A DNA stretch of 64,000 bases from Diphasiastrum complanatum (GCA_029204225.1 CM055092.1:86042032-86106031); one strand, 5' to 3'. Positions 50,650 to 63,279 are shown, numbered from the stretch's first letter. The notes: generated from the sequence alone by a model not told the origin. Numbers and translations: made by a program.

Positions 50650-51080
50650 TCATCTTGATATCGATGGCACATATAGGAGAATTTTTCGGTCCTTGATACT
50701 CACCACAATACAAGATGCAATCCTTTGGACAAGCATAATGTTGTGTATAGTCCATTTCCATTGCATTCAACATCTTGCATGCCTTGGCTCTTGTCTCTCG
50801 CATGCTATTTCCTTCTAGGAGTAGTTTGTGCAATACCCTGCATGTAAACAAATGAATTTCCATAACATGAAACACAATTGTTTTATATTTAACTAAAACT
50901 TTAAACTTACACAAGTACACACTTGGTAAAATAAAAAATAATTCAATCTTCTTTATCCAAATAAAGATGTAACACTTGTATCACTCCATTCATATTTTGC
51001 TTGGAGATTCAATAGAAGCAACACAATGGCCAAAAGAGATGTCTTTGTGCCAGGGTATTCGAAATCTCATGGAGGCATTG
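50650..51080 (-). pseudogene. CACTA (En/Spm) TNP2-like transposase fragment
   Basis: On the minus strand, about 51065-50960 reads PGTKTSLLAIVLLLLNLQAK then YEWSDTSVTSLF. After about 110 bp that may be intron or decay, 50840-50660 reads LLLEGNSMRETRAKACKML then HYACPKDCILYCGEY. The final block matches the TNP2 family signature HACPNDCILYRGEY. TNP2 proteins move CACTA DNA transposons. Only this N-terminal part remains, with stops and no terminal repeats, so it is a dead remnant lying against a copia integrase piece. Confidence 0.7.
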
Positions 51081-51598
51081 TGCTTTGAGCATTCACAAAA
51101 AACAAATGTCATATGCAACACACAATGCTACATGTCCATATCGTAAGTACATATTATTTCATAAATAGTACAATATAAATACCTGTTTCGAGACATTTCT
51201 TCAGTAGATGACATATTCTTGGTTGATCACGATAAAGATATTTGATCTGTAATATATCAACAAGATTAATATTAAATCTTATTGAAGTACATGTGAAATT
51301 GACAAAATACAAATTACATACAAGAAGGCATCAACTTTGAGATTAATGGTAGACTTCTAACAAGATTAATCGAGTTCAGGCTATATTAAGTGCATCTAAA
51401 TTGACTATGTGGAAATTGCACTCCCAATTGCTCTTTTATCTTTGTCCAAAGTGGACCTTGAATTATAAGGATTGCAAATCTTTTGACATCTTTTCATCAA
51501 GTATTCTTATGGCTATAGGCGTTTGGCATTTTGTTTATTTAAAACATTTTATCTATCTTGTGCTTTGACTGATTTTTGTTGTTGTGTCATAGTCCAAG

Positions 51599-52447
51599 AT
51601 GAAGAATTTCAAGGACAAGAATGAAATGAGGAAGAAGATGCAGCAACACCAAGACGGAGGTTCTGACTCTGTCAAAAATTCCCAAGATGATGACAAGGCG
51701 CTGATGGTACAAGACCAACCAAGTAGAGATGTCTGTCAATGGTATCTTGATTCAGGTTCTTCACAGCACATAAAAGAACCTTTTTTCTACTCTCACAACA
51801 ATAGATTCAAAGTACATTTTCTTTGGTGACTCAAGCTCATACAAGGTTGAAGGCCAAGGCTCCATTTGACTGGAGTTCCCTGACGACATCACTAGACAAC
51901 TATATGGTGTACTTTACATACCCAAGTTAACAAAGAACTTATTATCTATTAGCAAGATCACTGATCAAGGCTATAGAGCTTTGTTTACTACTAATCGATG
52001 TACTGTTTTTGATGGAAATTCCAATGAAATCCTCTTTGCACACAGAGAAGGAAATTTGCATATCTTGAGTCACGATTATGCACTTATTGTGAGTAACTTT
52101 GATGCTCATGTTTGGCATCAAAGACTAGGTCATTTAAACATGCATTCAATCTTGTACATGCATCATAACAAATTGGTCAAGCATATGAACATCAAGACTG
52201 TGTCGACAGCTAATCAAATTGTTTGTGAAAATTGTCTACTAGGGAAACAACCTAGAACAAAATTTCCAAGAGGACAAGCCAAAAGAGCGAAGTCAATATG
52301 CTGAGAATCAGATTGATCAAAGAATCAAGGCCCTGCAGTTCTGATTCAAAGGGAGAGTATCTATCAAATGAAATAGTGGATTACTTATCATCATGTGGCA
52401 TGCACCATCAGTTCACAGCCAGCTACACTCCATAGCAGAATGGCGTC
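51599..52447 (+). pseudogene. Copia protease, pre-integrase and integrase fragment H
   Basis: The frame from 51599 carries a Lys/Gln-rich linker and the protease site WYLDSGSSQH with an intact D-S-G. After a frameshift near 51830 the region continues FFGDSSSYKVEGQGSI, LYIPKLTKNLLSISKI and, in the frame 51981-52304, WHQRLGHLN plus CENCLLGKQP, a complete H2C2 pattern. At about 52305 the sequence jumps to the later integrase (KGEYLSNEIVDYLSSCGMH, TASYTP-stop-QNGV), so the first half of the core is deleted. It is closest in wording to copia-2. Integrase fragment G lies upstream on the same strand, but in the wrong order for one element. Confidence 0.85.
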
Positions 52448-53025
52448 TTTCTCCACATAGGCTCTGTGCGAGGTACATACTTATTGTTTGGAAAATTATG
52501 GAGATTGTCTCTTTTTGTTGTCACACGGACAAAAAAAAAAGACCTCAATCCTTTTTGTTCTAGACAGGTTCTTCTTAATGCTTGCCACCTTAATTTACCT
52601 AGCCAGTCACTGGCTCCAGGTGTATTCATCAATGTAAGAGCTACCCATAACTAGAGAAAAAGGCACTAACACTAATACTTGTGGGATTAACATGTTCCCA
52701 ATCCCAAAAACCCCCTTCATAAAATTCATTGTCCCAATGAGGAATAAACCTCATATTACCATAATTGCATGTCCATGGAGGTTTTTTACTCTTGATGATT
52801 TATTTAACCAACTAGGTTAATCAAAACTTCCTAGAGATTCAATGCCAAATTTTTCTTACGCATCTTACAATCTTGGTGAGAAAGAACACCTATAAATTTT
52901 GCACATCCTTTACAAACCATGCTTGTCCTTTTTTATGTTGGATAGGGTAATTTTCCAAATTATGTCTGTACCTAATCATTTTGCCATACTCTCAAATAAC
53001 CCTTACCACCATCAAAGGTCACCAA

Positions 53026-53085
53026 AGAAACCAATCCCCACACTTAGATCATCCAGAGAAACCAATCCCCACACCTAGATCATCC
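53026..53085. repeat. 30-bp tandem repeat, two copies
   Basis: Units share AGAAACCAATCCCCACAC(T/C)T and AGATCATCC, starting at 53026 and 53056, and are nearly identical. Confidence 0.88.
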
Positions 53086-53089
53086 AAGA

Positions 53090-54640
53090 ATATTCACGAA
53101 GTTGGTCAAGGACAGTCAATTGTTGATATGAAAAGCTAGGATACAATGGTTTTCGCATGGGGATAGATTGTGCAAGGATGTTCAGGTGTAGACAATCTAT
53201 CGCACATATTCTAGTCAAACCAAGCATCATGGATGATATGTTATTCTCCCAAGAAACTCAAAGACTTGTCACAATCTGTACAAGAGAGAACTCATCCAAA
53301 AACCTTTTAGAGCTTACAAAAAACATCTTATTAAATGATAAAAAGCCTACCAAAATTGAAATTGACGTATAGGAAACATTTATAGCTTTGATACTTACAT
53401 GTTTTGCTCTCTAGGAGGTCATTCAAATTTCCATCTTTTCTAGTTTATTTTCAAATGTGTAAATTCTCAAAAAAGCACCTAAGCACTATCAACATTATCG
53501 CTTCCCCAACTTTCCATACATACAAGCCTATAACTCGGTAGTGGTAAAAGTTTATAGATATATAAGATTGTGTATGATACGTTCACCACTCATCTACACT
53601 TGGTGGGCTTAGCCCACCAAGTTTAAGTTGGTCATATCTTTACATTGGGGCGTTTAGAAAAGGCTTGCCTACCATTTTCAATTTGGAGAAGATGAGCTCA
53701 TAAAGCATTATGCTTGAACTCAAGCCTTGCATTGAAGCATACATTAGAGAATAATCACTCATCACACAAAGCCAACTTTTTGTTCTCACAAAAAATATGT
53801 CACCTATAGCAAAAACCAAATTTGATTGACCTTTTGGAAAGATACTTGTAGCTTTTAGAACCTACATGTTTTTCCGCTTGACCTATCATGAACTTACCAC
53901 ATTAAATCTCTACACTATTTTTCTGTTTTAACTTTGAATGTATAAGTTATCAATAAATTGTTGTCGAGTGTAGCAAGTTCCTCACTACGTTCATGGCTTG
54001 ATAGCACTACAGGTTGCTAAACACAATGCATTATGCATCTCGTGGAGAGATTTCTCTACCTTGGGATGACTGCATTTATTTCTTCCATATACACAAAATT
54101 ATATTATGGTAGTAGTAGAATTTTATGGGCATATAAGTATAGGAAGCATATTCTAATAAGAAGGAGCAATCTCTCCTTCCTTATATTCCTTGTACCCTAT
54201 TAATTTTTGGCTTTTTTCAAAACTTGTAAAAAGTCGGACTCAAATTGGCCCTCTCTTATCTATAGAGAACAAGAAAGCACATCAAAATAATGCTTCACAC
54301 AAAATATACTCCATAATTGTGAATTTTGAGCTTGTTTTAGATATAAACAATCAACGTAATGGCAAACATTCAACATTTGAGTTCCCACTTGATAGCCAAC
54401 TTATGTTGTATCACCTAAGTTCTATTGCTTATCTCGACATTCTTTACTTCTTATGTTGGTGGCTTTCTTTGTGGGCTATATCCCTTCTCTTAAATTTGAT
54501 AAAGAGAGCTTCTTATTGTCCTTTGAATTGATTGGTTGTAGTTTCCCCCTTGCATACATGTTGGCATGTCGACAATCCTTGCTCACCAACTCACTTTGCA
54601 ATTTTTTCAAGATAGGAAACTTCACTTGACTCTTCATAGT
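53090..54640. other. Spacer without recognised gene
   Basis: AT-rich. No motif, RNA gene or strong repeat is seen. CACTTGGTGGGCTTAGCCCACCAAGT-like palindromic sequence near 53597-53622 is the only local structure. Confidence 0.45.
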
Positions 54641-54646
54641 AATATC

Positions 54647-54885
54647 CTATGATTGATGAAGTCCTTTTAATTTTTCCCAATCCTTCTCCTCTATATTAGC
54701 TCCCCTCAACTCCATGATGATATCGTTGGACATATTCATCTTCATGATGTGTACAACAAGTTTTTCCCTCTTGTCACACTTGATTCCTTCTTGTGCTTGT
54801 TGAGAGTTTTCCTCCACCTCTAGCACAATGTGTATCCAACCTTGAACAACCAGCAATGATTAAACTATGGCCTTCCAATTAGAGG
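54647..54885 (-). pseudogene. Possible copia gag N-terminal fragment
   Basis: On the minus strand, SSNWKAIV then stop then SLLVVQGWIHIVLEVEEN resembles the copia gag start (compare TNYATWIVRMESLLVLHDLY in element D). The frame continues about 50 codons without a known motif. The primer-site sequence at 56559 lies 1.7 kb upstream in reading direction, which is long for a leader, so the link is uncertain. Confidence 0.4.
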
Positions 54886-55359
54886 ACTTGAAGGTTTTAC
54901 TCTATCACTTGACTACAACACAAGGTTGCCACAATGAGCCATGATAGCTAGAATGAGTAAATCTACATCAAACTTGATCAAACAATAACCTAATGTTGTG
55001 ATTCCAAAATCACTCTATAAGTGTTCATATATTATAGATCTTAGACACTTATAAGAAATTAGATTGGATGTTGAAAAGAGCATATGCAATTTGTGAGCCT
55101 TTGTGTGCACACGTGAATAATCTCACTATGACCCAGTACATAAACACATTTTTATCTGGCAGATTCCTCTAGAACCCACATTTGTTACTCACATATCTCA
55201 CTGAGATCTTGTAACTCAGCTACAAAATATTTTCTATTTCTCATGAGTAAATAATATATCCGGAAAATCTTTGAGACGAATTCAATCTCAACAGTTTTCC
55301 AGTCCAATTTCTTCTATAATTCTTCCACTCAAACAACCCCTCTCTGATCCTAGTACTAA

Positions 55360-55620
55360 AACTAAGATTAGGTTGATCCAATATAGAACTCTCAGACTTA
55401 AATTCTAATCAAACTTACTTGTATTCCAATCAAAATGGAATTAGCAAGCTTTGATCTTTTATTGTACTACTTATAGATAATGATTCAAATTCCAAACATG
55501 TTCTAGCTCCAAATTGTCCACACAATCCCTAGAGAATTCCTCTTATTCAAAAAGTTTCAATTGGGCATCTTACTCTGAATCAGTCTTAAACAACCGATTA
55601 GACTTCCATGAAGCATTCAT
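55360..55620 (-). repeat. Retroelement-like leader sequence, inverted copy at 62990-63270
   Basis: The reverse complement of this stretch aligns with 62990-63270 (shared GAATAAGAGGAAT, GATTGTGTGGACAAT-like, TTTGAATCATTATCTATAAG and GAGTTCTATATTGGATCAAC). The best 120 bp look about 85% identical. It is noncoding and lies below a primer-site motif at 56559, so it is probably the internal leader of a retroelement. Confidence 0.75.
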
Positions 55621-56558
55621 ACTGATCCTAAGATGTAGTATAGACTGAGAATGAAGATTTCTTGATTTGTAGAAGTCAAAATAGCTTCAAACTTGATGGA
55701 GATGGTGCATAAACCACCGGCCATCAATTCATAGATCTGATAGCTTGTTGGGAAGGTAAAAATGAATGCTAATCATGCTGTGATTAATCTGAGAATGATC
55801 TCCTTATGGATTTGGAGAGATCCATCCTCAAAAATCACCAAAAATGGTCATTTTTAAAACTTTTTTGACTTCCTACAAGTTCAATTGCTAGAATTCTTGG
55901 TTCTAACTTCAGGGAAAGCTTCAAAAGACTTTGGTCCACCACTTTACAAGCTCTACATAGTGTTTTACAGCCACCTACTATCCAACTTTATCGGAAAAAA
56001 ACAAGCAAAAATGATGATTTTTGGCTATTTTCTGGTTTTTTCATCACCATAAAGTGGAAATTCATGACATACAACTCTCTCTCTCTCTAATACATGCAAA
56101 CCAATTTACAGAATTACAACCATCTAATTGATCTGATGTTGCTGGATTTTGGTTCTTACTATCTATTTTGTGCCAAAAAGCATAAAAAACCAAGTAATTT
56201 TGACCAAAACATATCCTAGAATCATAAATCATTGGAGAGAACCGGCATGCATCATTAATTTCATCATTAATGAACCCCAAAACGAAAGTACACTTGCTGT
56301 AAAATTCAGATCTACCAGAAATTTGATCTACACAAGAAAAAGCTCTAAAAAAGCATCACAAATTGGCCTTCAAGGACAATTCTCCATAAAACCACAAAGA
56401 ATTCCAAGAGTAATGGATAGCAATATGCAAATTGAAACTGGGAAAGTACACCCACTTTCACACTTGCTATCCACCTTGGAAGAGAATTCCCATGGATCCA
56501 ATCCAAAATTTCGACGAAAAGTAGCCCTTCTCCATGTTCTCCAATCCTCGTAAGTATG

Positions 56559-56570
56559 GCTCTGATACCA
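56559..56570 (-). promoter_or_regulatory. Primer-binding-site-like motif
   Basis: GCTCTGATACCA, as in copia-1. The following CTATAAAGGAAGC lacks a clean LTR start TG, so the LTR edge is degraded. A TATATATT motif on the minus strand near 56781 fits an LTR promoter reading toward it. Confidence 0.5.
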
Positions 56571-57149
56571 CTATAAAGGAAGCTCCCTAAGATCCTGCTT
56601 ACAAGATTACACATAATGGAAAACACACTATGGAGCAACCACCCAACCAAGTAGAAGCAACCAATCAACTCTAGAAGCTTCACCCCCCAAGCCAAGGAAT
56701 AAGAAGCATGAATGTAGAGTGAAACCCTGGCAATGAATTAATGATCACAATGAGGAGTAGGGCAAGTTTGGACCCAATATATAGAGCCAAAAGCATCCTG
56801 GGCACATAGCCATGCATAGCCTAAGTTCCCTATACATAGATTCACCTAGAATAGAGTCCTAAACATGGACCACCTATTCATAGAATTGATATTGATAACA
56901 TGCATACACTGTCTCATACCTTGTCTAAACTCCATTTAGTATGTTCTGGGCCTCACAAGGATATTAGTTACTTTCGGGTCACATCCAGTATGACGTGGCA
57001 TAACTAACAGCTTGATTTACTAGAGTACCCTGTATCCAAGACTAGGAGTATAGTGAATCCTACTTACTGGCCATGGACATAACACAACTAATAATGAGGA
57101 TATGTTCATTACCTTCCTGTAGCATTGTTGGCAAAACAACATTTGTTCT

Positions 57150-57410
57150 AAGTCTGACATCGACTTATCCAAAGTCGACTTATAGAAGGCACGAGAGCTA
57201 TATCCGACTTGTCTGAAGTCTTCGACTTTGACTTATTGAAGACACGAGAGTTGTATCCAACTTGTCCAAAGTCTTTGACTTCTCAATCCGACATCGAAGT
57301 TTGTCGACTATCCGACTTGTCCGAAGTCTTCGACTTCTCAGCCTTGTCCAACATCGAAGTTTGTCGAAGTTCTGATGTCGACTATCTGACTTTTCCAAAA
57401 GTGGATGTCA
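57150..57410. repeat. Minisatellite with TCCGACTTGTCCGAAGTC-type units
   Basis: Short units containing GACTT(G/A)TC(C/T)(A/G)AAGTC and TCGAAGTTTGTCGA recur about eight times with variable spacing. The unit is partly self-complementary (CGAAGTC...GACTTCG-like), so it can fold. Frames across it are not genes. Confidence 0.75.
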
Positions 57411-57630
57411 TTGCCAATTCTCAAAGTCGAATTGGCAGCTCAACTATACATATATCATGACCAGACAAGATCTCCAACAAATCAATTCGTTATTGCCTCT
57501 AAGCAAATTTTGTAAGCTAATCCAACAGACTCATTAGCATTCTCTTCTATATATTGATAGATCAGACTTCTTTTGGTCCAAGGCGAACCTGCTCTGAGTT
57601 CACATTCTTCTCATAGCAAGCAACAATAGC

Positions 57631-57822
57631 TGACATTTCTGTGTCAGTGATTTATGTAGTTTTACTGTTGTGATGTTTCCGCCTTCCATCACTGATTATT
57701 TTGCAGTATTCTACAATGCGGCACACTGCTACAGATTCATGTTTCTTTTTGTAGTAGATAATAGTAACTGACATTTCTATGCTAGGATTTACAATAGCTG
57801 ACATTTCTATGTCAACGATTCA
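57631..57822. repeat. Three spaced copies of a CTGACATTTCTRTG unit
   Basis: (A/T)A(G/A)CTGACATTTCT(G/A)TG followed by a GATTYAYA-like tail occurs near 57631, 57768 and 57795. Confidence 0.65.
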
Positions 57823-58309
57823 CACAATGATATTGCAGCTGTGTACAAATGTATTGTCCATGCATTATTTGATGTACATAATTTATTGTGCCATTCATTA
57901 CTGTTATTGCAATAATGTTATTGATTCTGTCTTGTTTCAGCTCAGTGCATGGTGATCTATGTGTCAAAAATTAAGCCCACAGTGGTCTCTTTGGTGAATG
58001 ACTAATGTCTATTTCATGATTCTTCTTGCACATTTATTGATTGTTGATCTAGGGTCAGGTGAAACCAACTTTGGTTCTACGTCTGCTCATCTGATACCTA
58101 GAGGAATCACAACTTAGACAACCGAATTTTTTGAAGAACGTCTACAACGGGCTTCCGGCTGATCTCCAGCAAAGGGTAACCAATCCTATCATAATTTCAA
58201 TTTTAGATCTTAAGTTCAATTACAAAGTCAATGAAGACTTGGTCGTCTTCAAGGACTTCCAAGAACTAGCATTTAGAACAAGTCTGCAGATTTACATAAC
58301 TTTTTCAAC

Positions 58310-58690
58310 AGTCTGCAGAAATACACTAAGTGTCGCAACAGTTTACAAAAATACTCTAAGTGTCGTTACAGTCTGCAAAAATGAACTATCTTTTTCAGAG
58401 TGTCAGCTTTTTCCGAAAAGTGATAGTGTCGGCTTTTCCCAAAAAGCGACACTTCAACATAATTCACAAATTCAACTTTTTGCAGTAGTGTCGGCTTTTT
58501 TGCATTTCCCCGAAATGCGATAGTGTCGGCTTTTTGTGACAGTGTCGGCTTTTTTCAAAAAGCGACACTTGCCTAAACTTCTTCCTTTCAAATATTTTTA
58601 AGAAGAAGTTAACTTATTTTAAGGGCATTGTCGGCTTTTTAAATGATAGTATCACCGTTTTTAAGGGCACTGTCGGCTTTTTCGCAAAAT
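58310..58690. repeat. AGTGTCGGCTTTTT / AAAAAGCGACACT hairpin array
   Basis: Repeats of GTGTCGGCTTTTT occur at least six times. Two (about 58425-58455 and 58541-58570) are closed by the inverted AAAAAGCGACACT, giving near-perfect stems of 13-15 bp with tiny loops. The first part has a related CTAAGTGTCG(C/T)(A/T)ACAGT unit. Confidence 0.8.
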
Positions 58691-59159
58691 CTCAAAGAGA
58701 GAGAAAATCTGACAGTTGTCTATTTTCAACGAGGAACGTTCCAGACACTTCCTAGAATTTGCGAAGTGAGAGAAAGCCACTTCATGTAAAATGGGAAGTG
58801 AGAGAATTTGCGACGTCCTCATCCGCGTCATACAATCCATGATATAATTATCTAAATTTTGATTACCCATTTCACATGAAATCAACTTTTTATAGTTGTC
58901 AAAGTCATCAACCATCATAAAAGATTTCTATGATATCTCTTTAAATTCAATCCATGTGGTTGGTTTAGGTTGTAGATACCTCCATCAAGATGAGGCCTTG
59001 CCTTTTGTAGTGTAGTTGCTATCATTTTGTCACTCAGTATTGCTTGCAAATCGAATTAAACATTGTCTCAATTAATTTTGGACTTTTTTAAAATCCACTT
59101 TTGTAAATGGACTTGAGAATGTCCAAAAAAAGTTGAAAATGCCCACCATTAAAATACTT

Positions 59160-59400
59160 TTTGTATGGAAGGCCCATCCGCCGCGACGGATCAAAAAAGA
59201 AAATTTTCAAAAAAAAATAATTAATTTTTTTTAATTAAAATTAAAATTAAATAATTTTTATTATGGAGAGCCCATCCGTTGCGCCCATGCGCCACGACAG
59301 ATGGACTCCCCCATAAAAAAAAGAAATTTATATTTAAATTTCTTTTTAATTTTTTTTTATGGGCCATCGGGACCCCCCATTAATACCCTCAGTCTTCCAT
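59160..59400. repeat. Repeated GCCCATCCG(C/T)(C/T)GCG block in AT-rich DNA
   Basis: GGCCCATCCGCCGCGACGG (59171) and AGCCCATCCGTTGCGCCC (59269), with GCGCCACGACAGATGG just after, flank a TTAATTTT-rich core. The CG-rich motifs stand out from the flanks. Origin unknown. Confidence 0.5.
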
Positions 59401-59776
59401 AAAAAATTATATTTAAAATTTAATTTAATTTTATGGAGGCAATTACAAAACCCTCAATAGACACCCAAGACTCGTCTTCAGATTCAAAAAGTATTTAACA
59501 TTCCCATATACATTGTCTTACAACCTTTGACTGAGGGTATTTAAGACGTTAATTTATTCACCATGGTATTCCAAACTCTGAACTAACTCAAACAAAAAAC
59601 AGTAACTACTTCATTTTGGCCGACATCAGGGTGGCATCCCACCTCCATAGGTCCATAATTTTCACTAAAATGCTCATAATTTAATTAAATGAGCTCTAAA
59701 TGAAACCCAGTAAAAAATGCATTTGAACACAAAGTAACAACTAACATTTCCACCATTCTAGTACATATTCTCCACC

Positions 59777-59852
59777 TGGCCCGGGTTGTGGGCATTGGTA
59801 CTTTTTCTGTAATTCTTCTATTAGACCTAGCCCGGGTTGTGGGCTTATTTCA
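59777..59852. repeat. Two copies of CCCGGGTTGTGGGC
   Basis: (T/A)(G/C)GCCCGGGTTGTGGGC occurs at about 59777 and 59830, separated by about 53 bp. They lie just past the RNase H end of the copia relic, where an LTR would be expected, but no LTR is proven. Confidence 0.55.
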
Positions 59853-59950
59853 CTTTTGCTTTGTTCTACTTTCATTTGTAGCTAGTTTATAGCGTTGTAT
59901 GGTCATGTCCCACTGTCAGCATTCTGACATAATCCAAGCAGCAAGGTCTC

Positions 59951-61260
59951 TTATTGTATCAGGTCTCTCACAAAGTGGTACTGTATTGCAATACGCTTGC
60001 TTCTTTTATGAAACCCTACGTTTTTGCTCAGGAACAAGCAGCTTTGGTTATCATTTAGCAACTTCATCTCATCAGTTATGACACCCAATTCGTCCATCGG
60101 GTTCTTCAACCAAACATTTTCCTTTGCAGCATGATAGGCCCCCATGTACTCGACTTCAGTTGATGACAGTGTGGTTGATGCATGTTTCTTACACCTCCAA
60201 CTCACACATCCTTCTTCTACCATGAATAGATATCCTCATGAGGATCTCCTGACATCTTGATCTCCTGCTCAGTCCAAATCAGCATATCCTAACACCGCCT
60301 TGTTTGTCTTCCTGAATACCAGTCCAAAATCTTGGTTCACTCAGGGTATTTGATCACCCTCTTACCAGCCTCTCAGTGTTCTTCATCTGAATCCGTTAGA
60401 AATTGACTGTGCTTCGTCATTGTCGTTGCAATGTCTGGCCAGATGCTTATCATAGCATACGTCAACAATCCTACCAATCCCCTATAAGGACGTTGGCACA
60501 TCTCTTCCCTCTCTTGCTGACTTGTAGGGCACATCTCCAAGCTCAGCCTACTACTTGGGTCTAAAGGGGTGCTCACAAGAAATGCCTCTTGCATTCTGAA
60601 TTTCTTGACGATGTTACTCATGAGCTTTTCTTGCCCCATCCATGTCACCCCTTTTTTCCTGTCTCTCTTGACTTGCATTCCCAAGCAGTAATGTATTTCT
60701 CCCATATCCTTCATTTTGAACCTCTTCTTGAGTGATTCTTTTATGTCCTTCACTTTTTCTTTGTTGTCTCCAACGATGATGATATCATCGACATACAGAA
60801 CAATGACTATGAATACCCCTGCTTCTTTGAGAACGTATACATTGTTATCTGAATGGCAGCGCTGAAACCAATGCTCAAGAAAAATTCATGAACCTTTAAG
60901 TACCACATTCTTGAGGATTGTTTTAATCCATACAATGCTTTCTACAAGCAGCATACCCTTCATGTCTCGTCATCGAAGCCTACCAGTTGGTGCATACACT
61001 TCATCCTCCAATTTTCCATGTAAGAATGTCATATTCATGTTCATTTGCTCTATTTCCATGTTCATTATTATTGCCCATGCTAACAGTTTTCTGAATGAAT
61101 TCATCTTCATCACTGGCGCAAATGTCTCTTGGTAATCTACCCTTTCAATCTGGTTGAAACCCCTTGGTACCAGGTGTGCCTTAAATCTATCCACTCCTCT
61201 TCCTGCTGCATATTCTACCTTGAAAACCCATTTGCTTCCCTCTTTTTGTTGAGTTTCAAT
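59951..61260 (-). pseudogene. Ty1/copia relic I: RT and RNase H
   Basis: On the minus strand, 61240-60970 gives RT entry motifs (KAHLVPRGFNQIERVDYQET, FAPVMKM, TFLHGKLEDEVY). In shifted frames ALYGLKQSSRMWY (about 60920) and the catalytic VLYVDDIIIVGDN (about 60800) follow. The frame 60753-60373 holds MKDMGEIHYCLGMQVKRD, VSTPLDPSSRL and LLTYAMISIWPDI. RNase H follows to 59951 with STTLSSTEVEYMG, LLNDNQSCL and RSKRIAIQYHFVRDLI before a stop. Several frameshifts and stops are present. It is a different copia lineage from copia-1 and copia-2 by wording. No integrase, gag or LTR remains. Confidence 0.88.
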
Positions 61261-61269
61261 TTGGTAAAA

Positions 61270-62980
61270 ATTGGAAATCAGTTACTTGTCTGATAAGTTT
61301 TCTAATTGATGTTGATCGATCGTAATCAGTCATGTAAACGTTTGTGCAAGATACTTGTTAAATTTGATTAAAATCGCCAAACAATACGAAATGACCAGAT
61401 TGGATGAGTGGCAATAGTATTCTTTATCTAGTCAGTAAATCTGACAGGATACAGTTGAAAAATTACTAAAATCCTATTGGTGGGATCTCCATTCATGTAA
61501 TTTCATAGTCTGTGTTTGGATAGGTTTTGTCAATATTAATGGAGTAATGCCAAACCAGTCAATAAAAGAAAAAACAATCCAACTTTATTGGAAATTTTGT
61601 AAAAATAGGAATTACACAACTGATTGCATTTCTAGTAAAATCCTATGGTGAATTATATTCAGCCCAGGTATAGGACAGAAATGAAATTGTTTTGGACTTT
61701 TTCCTATAGTAATTAGTTTTTAAACATTTACTAATGTTGTTACATCTTCTTGGTACCTTAGCTGAAATAGATTTTCAGGGAATTGGAAATTATAAGAAGG
61801 GAAGAAGAGTGGACATCAGAAGTAGTAAGTGTGATCGAAAAATGTATTTCGCAGTTAGGATTTTGGTAATCCTTGTAAATAATTGCTTAATACTGGTTAT
61901 TAATTTCCTTGTTAGAATTTTATTCAGTTGAATTCCTAACTGATATCTTTGTAACCATTGAGTTATCCATTGTTTTGGATGTTAATTGTGATGTTAGAAG
62001 TGGAATCTGATACGTGGATTACATTGGATCTGTTAGTTGACAGAAGCTTGTCCCTAGATTTGATGCATCAGTAGGGGTTTAAGCTTATCATTAACCAGAA
62101 AGGATCTGGATGTAATATTGAACCATGTTAATTCTACTGTCTTAGTCACATAATCAAATGTGGATTCTGTGGTATCCATCTGATAGGCATGCCAATCATC
62201 CAAGTAGAAGGATTCTCCAATGTTTGGGAATAAGAGATAATTTCCTATAGTGATTGTAGGACAGCTAGATGATTAATGGATCTCTAGAATATTAGAGGAG
62301 GAGGTTAAGGGTTTTCTGGGAGGAAAAGCTAATGGTATAGGACATCAGTAATTTTGGAAAGGAAGTTCTAGGACTGTAAAGATCTGATGATCAATGGTGT
62401 GCTTAGTGCCTAGTTGCGATATGAAAAAAAAGAAAACCATTTGATCAAATGTGGGGTATTTTGGAAAATTTTGAAGTTTAATCTAGATCCCAATGTGATA
62501 TCTGATTATTTACAAAATCAGAGGCCCTCAAGTCTATTTCTCATTTTTTTAATTAATCCTTTACTTCTTAGTAATTTCTCAAATATAGGATATCAGACTG
62601 ATTTATGTGATTCTAATTTCCAGCATGAAGTTATTCTTCTGAAAGACTATTATGTCATATAAATTACTACTTGTATGAATAGACTTGGAATTTAGATAAA
62701 TTCTAATGTTAAAATGTTTCAATTTTTTAAACCATGGAATATCTCTGTTGCATAAATGGATGTCAATGGAGTAGTAGTTTCTATCACTCAGATTGAAAAT
62801 ATTTGAAGAAGAAGTTCCGTGTGTAATAGGGTGAATCCTTTAGTGGAAGCACTTATTACTGACTTTTCTAGGATTTAGATATTTTCATATATCATCTTTC
62901 TAGTTAACTTTTATTGAAATTTATAATTTCTTTAAAAGGAGGGGTGAAGTGGTGGGACAAAATTCTATTTGGGAATCTGT
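61270..62980. other. AT-rich spacer
   Basis: No gene recognised. It may include leader or LTR of the retroelement whose internal sequence appears at 62990, but no primer site is visible (only TGGTATCCATCTG near 62170). Confidence 0.4.
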
Positions 62981-62989
62981 TGGTTGCAT

Positions 62990-63270
62990 AGCTTTCGAAA
63001 GAAAACCAACTAGGGTATAGAAATGAGATTGGATATGAAAGGAATTTTGGATAGATTCAAAATAAGGTACCTAATTGGAACTTTTCGAATAAGAGGAATA
63101 CTTTAGGAATTGTGTGGACAATCTGGAACTAGAATAGGTTTGATATTTGAATCATTATCTATAAGTGGTACAGGGAAAGGTCAAAGGTTACTAATTCCAT
63201 TTTGGTTGGAATAGAAGTAGTGTTTGACCAAAATTTAAGTCGGAGAGTTCTATATTGGATCAACCTAATG
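62990..63270 (+). repeat. Inverted partner of 55360-55620
   Basis: See the copy at 55360-55620. Orientation is opposite. Similarity fades on both sides, so the rest of the element has diverged or been deleted. Confidence 0.75.
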
Positions 63271-63279
63271 GTTTTGATT

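Noticed and set aside
56149-56695. Frames of 134 and 116 codons
   Set aside because: They overlap on opposite strands within the leader and LTR-like region beside a primer-site motif; no known protein.
58131-58523. 130-codon frame
   Set aside because: Its second half is translation of the AGTGTCGG minisatellite; the first half has no recognised domain.
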